From an uncultured Clostridia bacterium (GTDB lineage Bacteria; Bacillota; Clostridia; Oscillospirales; Acutalibacteraceae): a stretch of 48,487 bases of DNA. A program made the translations under genes and the position numbers. Shown piece by piece: positions 27,250 to 35,646 of the stretch. The stretch lies in contig CALCHE010000121.1 of NCBI GenBank assembly GCA_937901145.1, positions 1-48,487 on the forward strand, written 5' to 3'. Position 1 is the first letter of the stretch, and each line of letters starts with the position of its first letter. The notes below the pieces were generated by a model. It saw only the letters and a list, made by a program, of their open reading frames with translations. It had not been told where the DNA came from and did no database searches.

Positions 27250-28506
27250 TTATATGATTACCCGTGATTTTTCGGCACGTTCTTTTCTTAAAATAGTATC
27301 TTTCTCAAGTACAGAATCACATTCAAAAGAAAATTTCATCATGGCATGATTAGTAGACTCTATTCTCTCTCCGTCTGCATTTCTGAGATTTTTTGCTATA
27401 ACGGTGAAGGGCTTTTCGCCTACAGGCATTACTTCTATTTCTTCGCCGTCAAAAAAACGGTTTCTCTGTGTACAGTAAACGACACCGTTTTCGCATCTGT
27501 CGACTACAGCCACAACATCCCATTCTCTGTTATATCCGCCCTTGTAGCTGATATTAGCATCATCCGAAGGGTCTCCGAAAAAGAATCCCGTACAATAATC
27601 GCGATAGCTTACACGTCGCATCTCGTCCAAAATCCACTGCTCAGGCTTATAATCATCTGACGGATTTTCGAAATAACCGTCAATAGCCTTTCGGTATGCA
27701 TTCGTAACTACAGAAACATAATAATCGGATTTCGCTCTGCCTTCAATTTTGAAGCTTGTGATACCGGCCTTAATCATTTGCGGAATGTGTTCGATCATAC
27801 ACATATCCTTTGAATTAAGAATGTATGTTCCTCCATCACCTTCGTAGACAGGGAAATACTGACCCGGCCTGGTTTCTTCCATAAGAGAATACTTCCAGCG
27901 GCAAGGCTGAGCACATTCACCCTTGTTTGCATCTCTGTTTACGAGATAGTTGGAAATAAGGCATCTTCCCGAAAAGGAAACGCACATAGCGCCGTGTACA
28001 AAGCATTCAATATCCATATCATCAGGAATATTTTCTCTGAGAATTTCTATTTCCTTCATACTGAGTTCACGTGCTGTTACTACTCTTTTTGCGCCAAGAT
28101 TATAAAACGCATTAGCAGCAGCATAGTTTACTATACCGGTCTGAGTAGAAATATGAATTTCGACCCCGGGAGCATATTTTTTAGCATATTCGAGAACACC
28201 CATATCGGAGATTATCAGAGCATCCACCCCTGCCTTAACGGCATTTTCGAAAAATCCCGGCAAAAGCTCTATTTCGTTGCTTCTGGGTAAAACATTACAT
28301 GTCAGATATACCTTGACGCCTCTTTCGTGCGCGTATGAAACAGCCTCACAGAGCTCTTCTTTATCGAAATTTGCAGGTGCTGCTCTCATACCGAAAACCG
28401 TACCGCCCAGATAAACTGCATCAGCGCCATATCTTATGGCTGATTTTAATCTTTCCATATCCCCTGCCGGAGCTAAAAGCTCAGGCTTTTTTATTTTTTT
28501 ATTCAT
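27250..28506 (-). CDS. Peptidase U32-family protein (TrhP-like tRNA hydroxylation protein)
   Basis: Member of the U32 'peptidase' family; characterised relatives (TrhP/YegQ, RlhA) hydroxylate tRNA or rRNA bases using prephenate, and B. subtilis TrhP1/TrhP2 lie beside mltG. The complete U32 signature ECFVHGAMCVSFSGRCLIS occurs near residue 180, and a C-terminal U32 beta domain starts near residue 325. The N-terminal barrel shows PELLAPAGDMERLKSAIRYG. The frame opens at 28521 (ATGATG), but GGAG 6 bases before the ATG at 28506 favours that start. The mltG neighbour points to tRNA wobble-U34 hydroxylation rather than collagenase activity; that is inference from synteny. Confidence 0.88.
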   Translation of the reverse strand: MNKKIKKPELLAPAGDMERLKSAIRYGADAVYLGGTVFGMRAAPANFDKEELCEAVSYAHERGVKVYLTCNVLPRSNEIELLPGFFENAVKAGVDALIISDMGVLEYAKKYAPGVEIHISTQTGIVNYAAANAFYNLGAKRVVTARELSMKEIEILRENIPDDMDIECFVHGAMCVSFSGRCLISNYLVNRDANKGECAQPCRWKYSLMEETRPGQYFPVYEGDGGTYILNSKDMCMIEHIPQMIKAGITSFKIEGRAKSDYYVSVVTNAYRKAIDGYFENPSDDYKPEQWILDEMRRVSYRDYCTGFFFGDPSDDANISYKGGYNREWDVVAVVDRCENGVVYCTQRNRFFDGEEIEVMPVGEKPFTVIAKNLRNADGERIESTNHAMMKFSFECDSVLEKDTILRKERAEKSRVII

Positions 28507-28517
28507 TTTATTCTCCA

Positions 28518-30128
28518 TCATCTGCCGTATAGCACCTTTTCTGTATTTGCCTGATGCTCACTCGCTGTCTTGGCAAGGAAAATATCACCGTTATCGTTAT
28601 GACAGAAGAAATAATAATCGCTGTCCTCAGGGTAAAGAGCTGCACGGATAGCAGCAGCACTGGGATTACAGATAGGTCCGGGTGGCAATCCCTGATTACT
28701 GTAAGTGTTATAGGAATTAAGATAAAGATTATAGTAGAAATCTGAGAAAAGATTAAATTCCTTTAGAGACAAAACATAGTCCTTTGTGGAGTTCATACCT
28801 ATAGTGGGATATGTGGCACTATCTTTGAGGCGGTTATGAATTACCGACGAAATAACATCCATCTGTGTCGTATCCTTGGCCTCTCTCTGAATAATGGAAG
28901 CTATCGTAATTATCTGATCGACGGTCATACCAAGCTTTTTAGCTCTGGCATTATATTCGTCCTTCCACTTATTATCGAAATTATTGAGAAGCTTTTTGAT
29001 AACCGAGCCGGCATTTTCACCGATAAAGAAATCATAGGTATCAGGGAATAGATAGCCCTCAGCCTTGAGATATCTTCCGTTTACAGTGCCGATACTGCTT
29101 ATAAAACCATATTCGTTTCCTATAATATCAAGATTAGCATAGAGCTTATCAGCCTGACAGACATTATACTTTTCGAGCTTTTCGAAAATCTGCGCAACAG
29201 TCCATCCCTCAGGGAATGTAAGTCTTACCGTATCCTTATATCCGCTGCTGGAAACCATAATTTCTTCGAGAATACTTTCAATTCCCATCTCAGCGTTGAG
29301 AAAATATGTTCCGGGTGAATATTTGATTCTCACTGTCTCATACTGCTCGGTTTCTTTGTTATAGCGTCTGACTTCATCGTAATGACGGAATTTACAGAAA
29401 ATATCAGTTATAAGAGGCTGTCTGATAAGACCTGCATTCTTCACTATTTCAAAAACGCCCTCATATTCCGTAACCTCGGGAGGAACATACACGGAAATAT
29501 AGTCGTCGCTACCGCTTCTGTCGATAACAAGAATATCGTTTATCGTCGTCATAGCTACGGTAGAAGCTGTAACGGTAAGAATAGAAATAAAGATAATGCA
29601 TACACAGGCAACAAGAACGGAATTGATGAAATTATATCTCTTGTTTACTGATTTTTTTCTATTCTGCTGTGCAGAAACAGGTTTTCTTGCATTCTGAGCA
29701 GGAGTGCTTCTTACAGTACTTGCAGCTTTTTGCTGTGCAGGTCTGTTTATCGTCGGCTTCTGTGTACGGACAGGTATTTCTTTTCTGGCAGACGGAGAAT
29801 CTATCTTAGCTGTATTCTGAAGAGATGCACCGTTTCTTTGAATCGAAGCAAGATACTCCTTGCCTGTAATTTCTTTAACGGGCGGCTGAGACTCTCTCCT
29901 TACCGTAGGCACAATATCAGGGATGGAAGCTGCTTCTTCAGGCAAATGCACCTGAAATTTTTTAGGCTTCGGCTGACTCATTCCACCGGTGACTGCTGAT
30001 GTTCTGCCACGGGTAGACTGAATATTTTCGCTGAAATCACCTAAGTTTGATTTTGTAATCTGAGGCGGTACAGATGCAGAATTTTTACCGACAGGTACTG
30101 CATCCTCGTTATGGAAACGGTCGTCCAT
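28518..30128 (-). CDS. mltG: Endolytic murein transglycosylase MltG
   Basis: Cuts nascent glycan strands in the membrane-proximal wall and is thought to set strand length. The 536 residues hold a long Pro/Ser/Lys-rich cytoplasmic segment (about 1-168), one membrane helix (about 170-195, FINSVLVACVCIIFISILTV), a LysM-like subdomain and the YceG domain. IASIIQREAKDTTQ carries the catalytic Glu near residue 420, and YNTYSNQGLPPGPICNPSAA is the usual C-terminal motif. AGGAGG precedes the ATG. The unusually long disordered cytoplasmic part could serve protein contacts; the end overlaps the U32 gene. Confidence 0.94.
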   Translation of the reverse strand: MDDRFHNEDAVPVGKNSASVPPQITKSNLGDFSENIQSTRGRTSAVTGGMSQPKPKKFQVHLPEEAASIPDIVPTVRRESQPPVKEITGKEYLASIQRNGASLQNTAKIDSPSARKEIPVRTQKPTINRPAQQKAASTVRSTPAQNARKPVSAQQNRKKSVNKRYNFINSVLVACVCIIFISILTVTASTVAMTTINDILVIDRSGSDDYISVYVPPEVTEYEGVFEIVKNAGLIRQPLITDIFCKFRHYDEVRRYNKETEQYETVRIKYSPGTYFLNAEMGIESILEEIMVSSSGYKDTVRLTFPEGWTVAQIFEKLEKYNVCQADKLYANLDIIGNEYGFISSIGTVNGRYLKAEGYLFPDTYDFFIGENAGSVIKKLLNNFDNKWKDEYNARAKKLGMTVDQIITIASIIQREAKDTTQMDVISSVIHNRLKDSATYPTIGMNSTKDYVLSLKEFNLFSDFYYNLYLNSYNTYSNQGLPPGPICNPSAAAIRAALYPEDSDYYFFCHNDNGDIFLAKTASEHQANTEKVLYGR

Positions 30129-30141
30129 ATTAAATCCTCCT

Positions 30142-30711
30142 TTACTCTAATTCATGTATTTTTTTATCTGTAATAATTATATTTACTTTTTGATCGTATT
30201 CGTCACAGGGCAACTTTTCACACAGACACTCGTTATAGCATAAGCCTACAGATTTACCCTGAAAATTACTTAAAAAACGGTCATAGTATCCTTTACCGTA
30301 GCCGAGCCGAAAACCTTGCACATCAAAAGCAAGAGCAGGCACAACACAAATGTTATTTTTACCGTACACAGCATCGGCACATATATCAGTATTCGGTTCT
30401 TTAAGGGAAAACATTCCGTCGGAAAGGCAGGAATCTGTGTTGTCGACAAAGTAAAATTTCATATTGCCGTTATCATCAGAGCATCTCGGCAGTGCGACTT
30501 TTTTACCCTCTTTTAGAGCATAATCAATCAGCTTCAGAGTGTCAACCTCTGAATTTACAGAATAATAAGTAAACACCGTATCTGCACTCAGGAACATTTC
30601 GCATCCGATAAAAAAATTAAAAATAGCATTATCCTTCTCGGTGCTTCCGGATTCTGAGCGTATTATCCTGTATTCTTTTCTCAGCAAATTCTTTTCTGCC
30701 GTTATCTGCAT
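30142..30711 (-). CDS. 5-formyltetrahydrofolate cyclo-ligase
   Basis: ATP-dependent enzyme converting 5-formyl-THF to 5,10-methenyl-THF, returning this storage folate to one-carbon metabolism. The basic N-terminus (KNLLRKEYRIIRSE) and the family motif VPALAFDVQGFRLGYGKGYY near residue 125 identify it; 189 residues is normal. The start overlaps the DJ-1/PfpI gene by 10 bases. Its presence fits with ThyX and folate genes elsewhere in the window, although it is in a different transcript from thyX and folE. Confidence 0.93.
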   Translation of the reverse strand: MQITAEKNLLRKEYRIIRSESGSTEKDNAIFNFFIGCEMFLSADTVFTYYSVNSEVDTLKLIDYALKEGKKVALPRCSDDNGNMKFYFVDNTDSCLSDGMFSLKEPNTDICADAVYGKNNICVVPALAFDVQGFRLGYGKGYYDRFLSNFQGKSVGLCYNECLCEKLPCDEYDQKVNIIITDKKIHELE

Positions 30712-31244
30712 TGGATCGCTCTGCGGATTTCCTCCGCCTTATCAGCACCGGAAACAGCAGAAACGATTTCGAGACCGAAATCAACTGCAACACCGGCACC
30801 CTTCGCAGTAATAAAATTGCCGTCACGAACTACGTATTCACTGCTGATTACAGCTCCTTGAAGATCCTTTTCAAATCCGGGATATGCAATGGCATTTTTG
30901 CCGCTTAATAACCCCTTATGACCTAAAACAGACGGAGCGGCACAAATAGCACAAACAAGCTTACCTTCGGAAGTTGCAAAATCAATTGCCTTCTGAACAG
31001 TTTCGCTCTTTTCGAGGTTAAGAGTACCCGGCATACCACCAGGTAAAATAACACCGATAAGATTACTATCGAGAGTGATTTCATCTTCCGTGCAGTCACA
31101 CTCTACCTTTATGCCGTGGGCACCTACTGCGAAATTACCGCTGACACCGACAGTTTTAAGGTCGATATCTGCTCTTCTTATCATATCTATAGCTGAAATT
31201 GCTTCGACTTCCTCGAACCCGTCAGCTAAAAAACAGTAAATCAT
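30702..31244 (-). CDS. DJ-1/PfpI family protein
   Basis: Small flavodoxin-like protein of the DJ-1/YajL group, associated with oxidative or carbonyl stress; enzymatic claims for the family are disputed. The nucleophile elbow is VCAICAAPSVLGHKG with Cys at about residue 101, and the partner acid is Glu in DGFEEVEAIS near residue 14. About 180 residues, full length. The frame begins with GTG (31247) then ATG (31244); AAGGAG 8 bases before the ATG makes it the better start. It lies in the cupin-to-U32 unit. Confidence 0.9.
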   Translation of the reverse strand: MIYCFLADGFEEVEAISAIDMIRRADIDLKTVGVSGNFAVGAHGIKVECDCTEDEITLDSNLIGVILPGGMPGTLNLEKSETVQKAIDFATSEGKLVCAICAAPSVLGHKGLLSGKNAIAYPGFEKDLQGAVISSEYVVRDGNFITAKGAGVAVDFGLEIVSAVSGADKAEEIRRAIQCR

Positions 31245-31256
31245 CACTACAACTCC

Positions 31257-32081
31257 TTAATCAAGTGCGATATTCATATAAATATCACCCGAAATATTTT
31301 TCTTATCTGTTTCCTCGGCATAATATATCATACCGAATTTATTTTCTCCGCTTTGGCAGAACGCGCTTAAGCTCTGCGGAGAAACGATTGTCGTACCTTC
31401 TTTTAATCTGTTTAAAAATCTTTTGGTGTTATGTGAGTAATTCTCAGCAGAGCTTACATACTCGAGAACCTCACTTCCGTCATCACTGATAATATAGTAA
31501 CTGTCTTCACTGTTACGAATAAAATCGTAGCCGACATAACGCAGACAGGAAAATGCATATTTCCATTCTTCTGCACCAAAAGAAAAAATATTATCTGATA
31601 TGTTTTCTCTCAAAGAAACAAATTCTTCGAGGGTTATATTTTCTTTATTGTCGCCGATATCCGTGCCTGATTCACTACTTAAAGAAATATAATTTTTCAT
31701 CAAAGGCTCAAAGCCGAACCTTCCGTAATATCCGTAAAGTCCTTCATCAGCTGGAACAAGGCAAATAAAGGTTATACTTTTTTCTGCGATATACCGCTGA
31801 GCCTCTTTTATCAGTTTAGCCATAAGACCCTTACCTCTGTAAGGAACTGCTGTGGCTGCAGCATAAAGATATCTGCCTTCATAGTTTATCTTGTCAGATT
31901 TAATATAACCCTTAAGAAGGTAAAGAACAGAGACAACCTCGCCGTTTACTATCTCACCGAAGCACTCTGTGGGAGTGTAGCCTTTATCGAACAAAAGACT
32001 GACATAATCTTCCGTGTCACCGAAAGTATCAATCCACAGTTTTTTCAGGGAACTGCTGTATCTGTTTACATCAATCAACAT
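31257..32081 (-). CDS. GNAT-family N-acetyltransferase
   Basis: A 274-residue protein whose N-terminal half (about 1-135) is a GNAT acetyltransferase domain. The acetyl-CoA loop is AAATAVPYRGKGLMAKLIKE near residue 72, followed by FICLVPADEGLYGYYGRFGF. The C-terminal half has no motif I recognise; two-domain acetyltransferases of this size exist in Clostridia. The substrate is unknown. The start overlaps the DUF2156 gene by 11 bases, so the two are translationally coupled and may act together. Confidence 0.82.
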   Translation of the reverse strand: MLIDVNRYSSSLKKLWIDTFGDTEDYVSLLFDKGYTPTECFGEIVNGEVVSVLYLLKGYIKSDKINYEGRYLYAAATAVPYRGKGLMAKLIKEAQRYIAEKSITFICLVPADEGLYGYYGRFGFEPLMKNYISLSSESGTDIGDNKENITLEEFVSLRENISDNIFSFGAEEWKYAFSCLRYVGYDFIRNSEDSYYIISDDGSEVLEYVSSAENYSHNTKRFLNRLKEGTTIVSPQSLSAFCQSGENKFGMIYYAEETDKKNISGDIYMNIALD

Positions 32082-32967
32082 TTTTAAACCACGCCTCGTA
32101 TTTTTCAGGTAAGAACTCAGGATAATAGGAGAGTTTAGCTTTTCTCAGGTTTTCAACCCCAAGATCGTCCTCTCTGTCAATATATTTATATTCAGAAAGC
32201 TCGTTTTCTACAAACTGCTGATTTATCATAGGATATGCACCACGAATATCTGAGAAGGCTTTTTCGAAATGAACACAGAAGGTATCACTTCTTATCTGTG
32301 AACCCATAGCAAAAGCTACCACTTTTCCATCAACTCTGAGAACTGCGCCCTTGCAGTCAAGCTCATCAAAATGTTCAAAAACACAACGGATTATCCGTAA
32401 TTCCCCTTCTAACTCCTCGCTGTAGAGACTGCCGCTTTTTTCAAGCCACTCAACATTCATATTGTAACAGTCCTCTACATTATCCTTGGTCATAGTTTCA
32501 TATGTCCAGTTATATGTTCTTCTGAAAAAAGAGATATGATTTCTTTTAGGCTGATACTTTTTTCCTGTAAGATTTATCAGATCCTCACTTTTATATATAT
32601 AATCAAAACCGTCTCTGTCCAGCAAAATGTCGAATTTACCGCTGAATAGCGACTCAAGCTCATCAGCTTCCTTATTACTTACACCGAAAAGATAACAGGG
32701 AAAGGACTGAAGCTTCATATCATCTATAATCTGCGCAAGAACTTTTTTGATGTCACCTTTTCCTACAGGATAGCAGTAACCGATAGTTTCACCGGTGAAA
32801 CATCGCGAAACAAAGAAACCGTCAACATCTGCAATTTCAAGTTTCATTTTCGCTGTATAGGCAAAAATATTAGAAAACGAATATTCACATGTGAGGTCAT
32901 CGCGGTTAGAAAGACGCTCATTAACCCAGCTTTTATCACTGATTTCAGGCTTACGAAAATCAATCAT
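32071..32967 (-). CDS. DUF2156 protein (LPG-synthase C-terminal-like, GNAT fold)
   Basis: A 298-residue protein resembling the C-terminal domain of lysyl-phosphatidylglycerol synthases (DUF2156), but without a membrane part. Typical features are ANIFAYTAKMKL-like sequence near residue 30 (SFSNIFAYTAKMKLEIADVD), HISFFRRTYNWTYETM near residue 148, and HFEKAFSDIRGAYPMINQQF near residue 236. Such soluble proteins may transfer aminoacyl or other acyl groups; the substrate is unknown. The frame is open to 33039, but ATG 32967 has AAGGAAG upstream and begins the family N-terminus MIDFRKPEISDKSW. It overlaps the thymidylate kinase gene by 8 bases. Confidence 0.8.
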   Translation of the reverse strand: MIDFRKPEISDKSWVNERLSNRDDLTCEYSFSNIFAYTAKMKLEIADVDGFFVSRCFTGETIGYCYPVGKGDIKKVLAQIIDDMKLQSFPCYLFGVSNKEADELESLFSGKFDILLDRDGFDYIYKSEDLINLTGKKYQPKRNHISFFRRTYNWTYETMTKDNVEDCYNMNVEWLEKSGSLYSEELEGELRIIRCVFEHFDELDCKGAVLRVDGKVVAFAMGSQIRSDTFCVHFEKAFSDIRGAYPMINQQFVENELSEYKYIDREDDLGVENLRKAKLSYYPEFLPEKYEAWFKNVD

Positions 32968-33634
32968 TTTTAAGAAGCTTCCTTTCAACTGTAAGGCGGA
33001 CCGCCTCTGAAATTTCATCAACAGTAAAAGGTTCGCCATTATCTCCGCATTTTATAACTTCCCATCCTAATTTTTCAGCAGCATAAACTGCAGCCTTATG
33101 GCATGAGATAAGATATTCCACATCCCTTTCGTGGACATCTTTTTTATTTTCGTCGCCTGAATATCTCTTAAGAAGAAGCTTCTGCGAAATATCGACAGGC
33201 ATATCAAGATATATTACACAGTCGGGTTCGGGAACTCCGACCTTATTATACTCAAAATCAAAAAGCCATTCCAGATATTCATCCCAATCCTTTTCGGGAA
33301 GCTTAGTCATCTGATGTGCAGCATTTGAAGTGGTATATCTGTTAGCAACAGTTATCTTTTCAGACTCATATTCCTTCTGCCAGTGTTTTTTAAAGCTGGC
33401 ATAACGGTCAACAGCATAAAAAGTAGAGGCGGCATAAGCATTAACATCAGACGGTTTGTCTCCGAGCTCACCGCCGAGATACATTTTAACAAGCGTACTC
33501 GAGCTATCAGAATAAAAAGGCAGATCAAGATTATACACGCCGTATCCCTTATCTCTGAGATAAGACGATAAAAGTTCAGCCTGAGTAGCCTTGCCGCTTC
33601 CGTCGAGTCCCTCAATAACGATCATTTTACCCAT
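32960..33634 (-). CDS. tmk: Thymidylate kinase-like protein (atypical P-loop)
   Basis: Nucleoside monophosphate kinase of the thymidylate kinase family, 224 residues, expected to convert dTMP to dTDP. The N-terminus MGKMIVIEGLDGSGKATQAE is the P-loop, but the usual Ser/Thr after GK is Ala. FYAVDRYASFKKHW follows near residue 70. The TMP-contacting DRY-x2-S motif reads NRYTTSNAAHQ near residue 98, so its Asp is Asn. The rest, VIYLDMPVDISQKLLLKR and a Lys/Arg lid, fits the family. It may be a divergent second thymidylate kinase; another nucleotide substrate is possible. ThyX is encoded divergently about 550 bases away. Confidence 0.82.
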   Translation of the reverse strand: MGKMIVIEGLDGSGKATQAELLSSYLRDKGYGVYNLDLPFYSDSSSTLVKMYLGGELGDKPSDVNAYAASTFYAVDRYASFKKHWQKEYESEKITVANRYTTSNAAHQMTKLPEKDWDEYLEWLFDFEYNKVGVPEPDCVIYLDMPVDISQKLLLKRYSGDENKKDVHERDVEYLISCHKAAVYAAEKLGWEVIKCGDNGEPFTVDEISEAVRLTVERKLLKND

Positions 33635-33644
33635 AAGACACCTC

Positions 33645-33995
33645 TCAGTAAGTCAGGATTACCGCGAAAATCACAAGAGTTTCATCCTTGCTTTCATTCG
33701 CAATTGAATGCTCCTGACCCGAAAGACAGATACAGCTGTCACCGACATTGAGTACCTCTGTTTTTCCGTTGTCGTTATATGTAGCGGTACCTTCAATTAT
33801 ATAAAAGATTTCTTCTTCGTTTTCATGTATGTGTGCACCTATGGAGCAGCCGGGCTCAAGAGTAATAATCGCAACCAATCTGGATGCACCTTTATATTCA
33901 CCCTTGTCTAATAGATTTTTAATTACGGCCTGTCCGTTGCCGCCACGCATTTCAACTTTGATATCCGAAGTCATATCAGCATTTCTTTTAACCAT
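33645..33995 (-). CDS. Small cupin-domain protein
   Basis: Single-domain cupin of 116 residues with both metal-binding motifs: GAHIHENEEEIFYIIEG (cupin motif 1, near residue 55) and DSCICLSGQEHSIANES (motif 2, near residue 86). The second motif has the expected His. No substrate can be inferred. It is the first gene of the eight-gene minus-strand unit, with a promoter at 34036-34064, and lies 10 bases before the thymidylate kinase gene. Confidence 0.88.
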   Translation of the reverse strand: MVKRNADMTSDIKVEMRGGNGQAVIKNLLDKGEYKGASRLVAIITLEPGCSIGAHIHENEEEIFYIIEGTATYNDNGKTEVLNVGDSCICLSGQEHSIANESKDETLVIFAVILTY

Positions 33996-34035
33996 AATTC
34001 ACACTACCCCTATTTTAATGAATATATTCTTAATG

Positions 34036-34064
34036 ATTATATCAAGGATTTACATTTTAATCAA
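34036..34064 (-). promoter_or_regulatory. Sigma-A-type promoter of the cupin-to-U32 unit
   Basis: On the minus strand TTGATT (34064-34059) and TATAAT (34041-34036) are separated by 17 bases. It lies 41 bases upstream of the cupin start, in the divergent gap shared with thyX, and begins the unit that ends at the terminator 27222-27249. Confidence 0.72.
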
Positions 34065-34125
34065 TGTTTTTTCAGATATTTTTTTAATAACGACGGTAAT
34101 TTGAAGCACTTTCGTAAGAAAACGA

Positions 34126-34154
34126 TTGACAAAACAGGCTTATTAACTTAAAAT
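34126..34154 (+). promoter_or_regulatory. thyX: Sigma-A-type promoter of thyX
   Basis: TTGACA (34126-34131) and TAAAAT (34149-34154) with a 17-base spacer, 34 bases before the thyX ATG. An imperfect inverted repeat beginning TAGTA and ending TACTA follows at 34154-34170, at the expected transcription start, and could be a weak operator, but the evidence is slight. Confidence 0.75.
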
Positions 34155-34188
34155 AGTACTGTAAATACTAACAAAAGGACGTGAGAAT

Positions 34189-35559
34189 ATGACTAAACAC
34201 GGTGCCCATATCATCGGAGTATCAGATTGCGATGAAAAAATCTGTGCCGCCGCAGGCAGAATTTCTACCCAGGAAGGAACTGCTTTAGAGATTTTTGATA
34301 AATCACAGGATAAAGAGAAAAACCTTAAGCTCATAAACAAGGTTACCAAATCAGGACACACATCTACTATAGAACACATTTTTTTCAATCTTGCTTTCGA
34401 AAATGTCAGCGTAGTTGTAGAACAGTTTATGATTGAATTCAGACTTGCTTCCTTTACAGTAAAGTCGAGACGCTATGTAGACTTTACCGACTGTGGTTAT
34501 CTCATTCCCGAATTCAAAAGCGAGGACGACAGAGATAAATATATTTCTGTAATGAATAAAATGTTTTCTGTATATGCTAAACTGACAGAAAATGAGATAC
34601 CCAAAGAGGATGCCCGCTTCGTACTGCCCTACTGCTTCTATTCTAATTTTCTCTGCTCCCTTAACGGCAGAGAGATGGTCAATGTGCTCACTGCTATGAT
34701 TTACGGAAGAGGAAAAAAAGTAAAAGAAATTTACGAAATCGGTCTTTCGCTTCTGGCACAGTGCAGAGAATTCGCACCCGGTGTCTTTACGGACTTCGAG
34801 CTCAGAGGCGAAAAATACTGCGATACTTTAAATTTCGGATTTACTGCCGACAGCACATCCTCTACTTCTGATGAAATCTGTGAAATTTTAAGCGTAACAC
34901 CTGACGGAGAAAAAAATATAGCACGATGCGCTCTGATTGAAAGCGGAGATTATTCAGCTGACACGATTGAAGAAATCGTTTCTTCACAGGAAAATGTAAA
35001 AAGTATTCTTGAAAAGCTCGTGCATTCTTCAAGACCAAGAGCATTGGAATCATATAACTGTACTGTCAGATTCAACGGTGTAACTCTTTCGACACTTACA
35101 CATTTTGCCAGACACAGAGTCCAGAATATATGTATCCCCAACCTCATCAAAGCTGACAGAAACAACTATGTTCTGCCGAAAACGGTACAGCTTTCGACTG
35201 AGCTTACAGGTCTTTATACCGATGCTTTTGAGAGTATGAAGGCTTTATACGAAGAATTCAAGAATAAAGGCTACGAAGATAATGTTCTTATTTACTGTGT
35301 TTTAAGCGGTAATACAGTCGATTTCGTAACCACTATGAACGCCAGAGAAATGATGCTCTTCTTCAAACTCAGAAGCTGTACGAGAGCACAGTGGGAAATA
35401 CAGGACTTTGCTGTAGATTTTCTCAGGAAGCTCCGTAAAATCTCTCCTGATTTATTCTTCTTCTACGGACCGAGCTGTTATGTGACAGGAGCTTGTCCTG
35501 AAGGCAGAATGACCTGCGGAAGAGCAGCAGAAATCAGAAAAAGCTTTAAAGCCTTATAA
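34189..35559 (+). CDS. thyX: Tandem ThyX-like flavin-dependent thymidylate synthase
   Basis: ThyX methylates dUMP to dTMP using methylene-THF, NADPH and FAD. This protein has 456 residues, twice the usual ~220-250, and reads as two ThyX-like halves. The first half has IEHIFFNLAFENVS (61-74), EFRLASFTVKSRRYV (83-97) and NGRE (159-162): the Ser-x4-Ser-x-Arg-Tyr part is good, but the RHR motif is EFR and the AQWE motif is missing. The second half has THFARHR (304-310), NAREMMLFFKLRS (384-396) and RAQWEIQDFA (399-408), but lacks the Ser/Arg-Tyr segment. The active site seems divided between halves. It has its own promoter and terminator. Confidence 0.85.
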   Translation: MTKHGAHIIGVSDCDEKICAAAGRISTQEGTALEIFDKSQDKEKNLKLINKVTKSGHTSTIEHIFFNLAFENVSVVVEQFMIEFRLASFTVKSRRYVDFTDCGYLIPEFKSEDDRDKYISVMNKMFSVYAKLTENEIPKEDARFVLPYCFYSNFLCSLNGREMVNVLTAMIYGRGKKVKEIYEIGLSLLAQCREFAPGVFTDFELRGEKYCDTLNFGFTADSTSSTSDEICEILSVTPDGEKNIARCALIESGDYSADTIEEIVSSQENVKSILEKLVHSSRPRALESYNCTVRFNGVTLSTLTHFARHRVQNICIPNLIKADRNNYVLPKTVQLSTELTGLYTDAFESMKALYEEFKNKGYEDNVLIYCVLSGNTVDFVTTMNAREMMLFFKLRSCTRAQWEIQDFAVDFLRKLRKISPDLFFFYGPSCYVTGACPEGRMTCGRAAEIRKSFKAL

Positions 35560-35566
35560 TAAATCT

Positions 35567-35602
35567 GACTCAGTACTGATTATGTACTGAGTCGTTTTTT
35601 TC
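35567..35602 (+). terminator. Rho-independent terminator of thyX
   Basis: GACTCAGTAC (35567-35576), a 7-base loop and GTACTGAGTC (35584-35593) form a perfect 10-bp stem followed by G and seven T residues. It lies 7 bases after the thyX stop codon. Confidence 0.95.
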
Positions 35603-35646
35603 TATAGGGAGTATTTCACAGCATATCTCTCTATATATGCATCTCT

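Noticed and set aside
34154..34170. Imperfect inverted repeat just after the thyX -10
   Set aside because: Only 6 of 8 symmetric positions match and no regulator is adjacent; mentioned under the promoter but not called as an operator.
35603..35646. Short gap between the thyX terminator and dpaB
   Set aside because: Checked for a dpaB terminator; only AT-rich sequence without a clear hairpin, so nothing is called.
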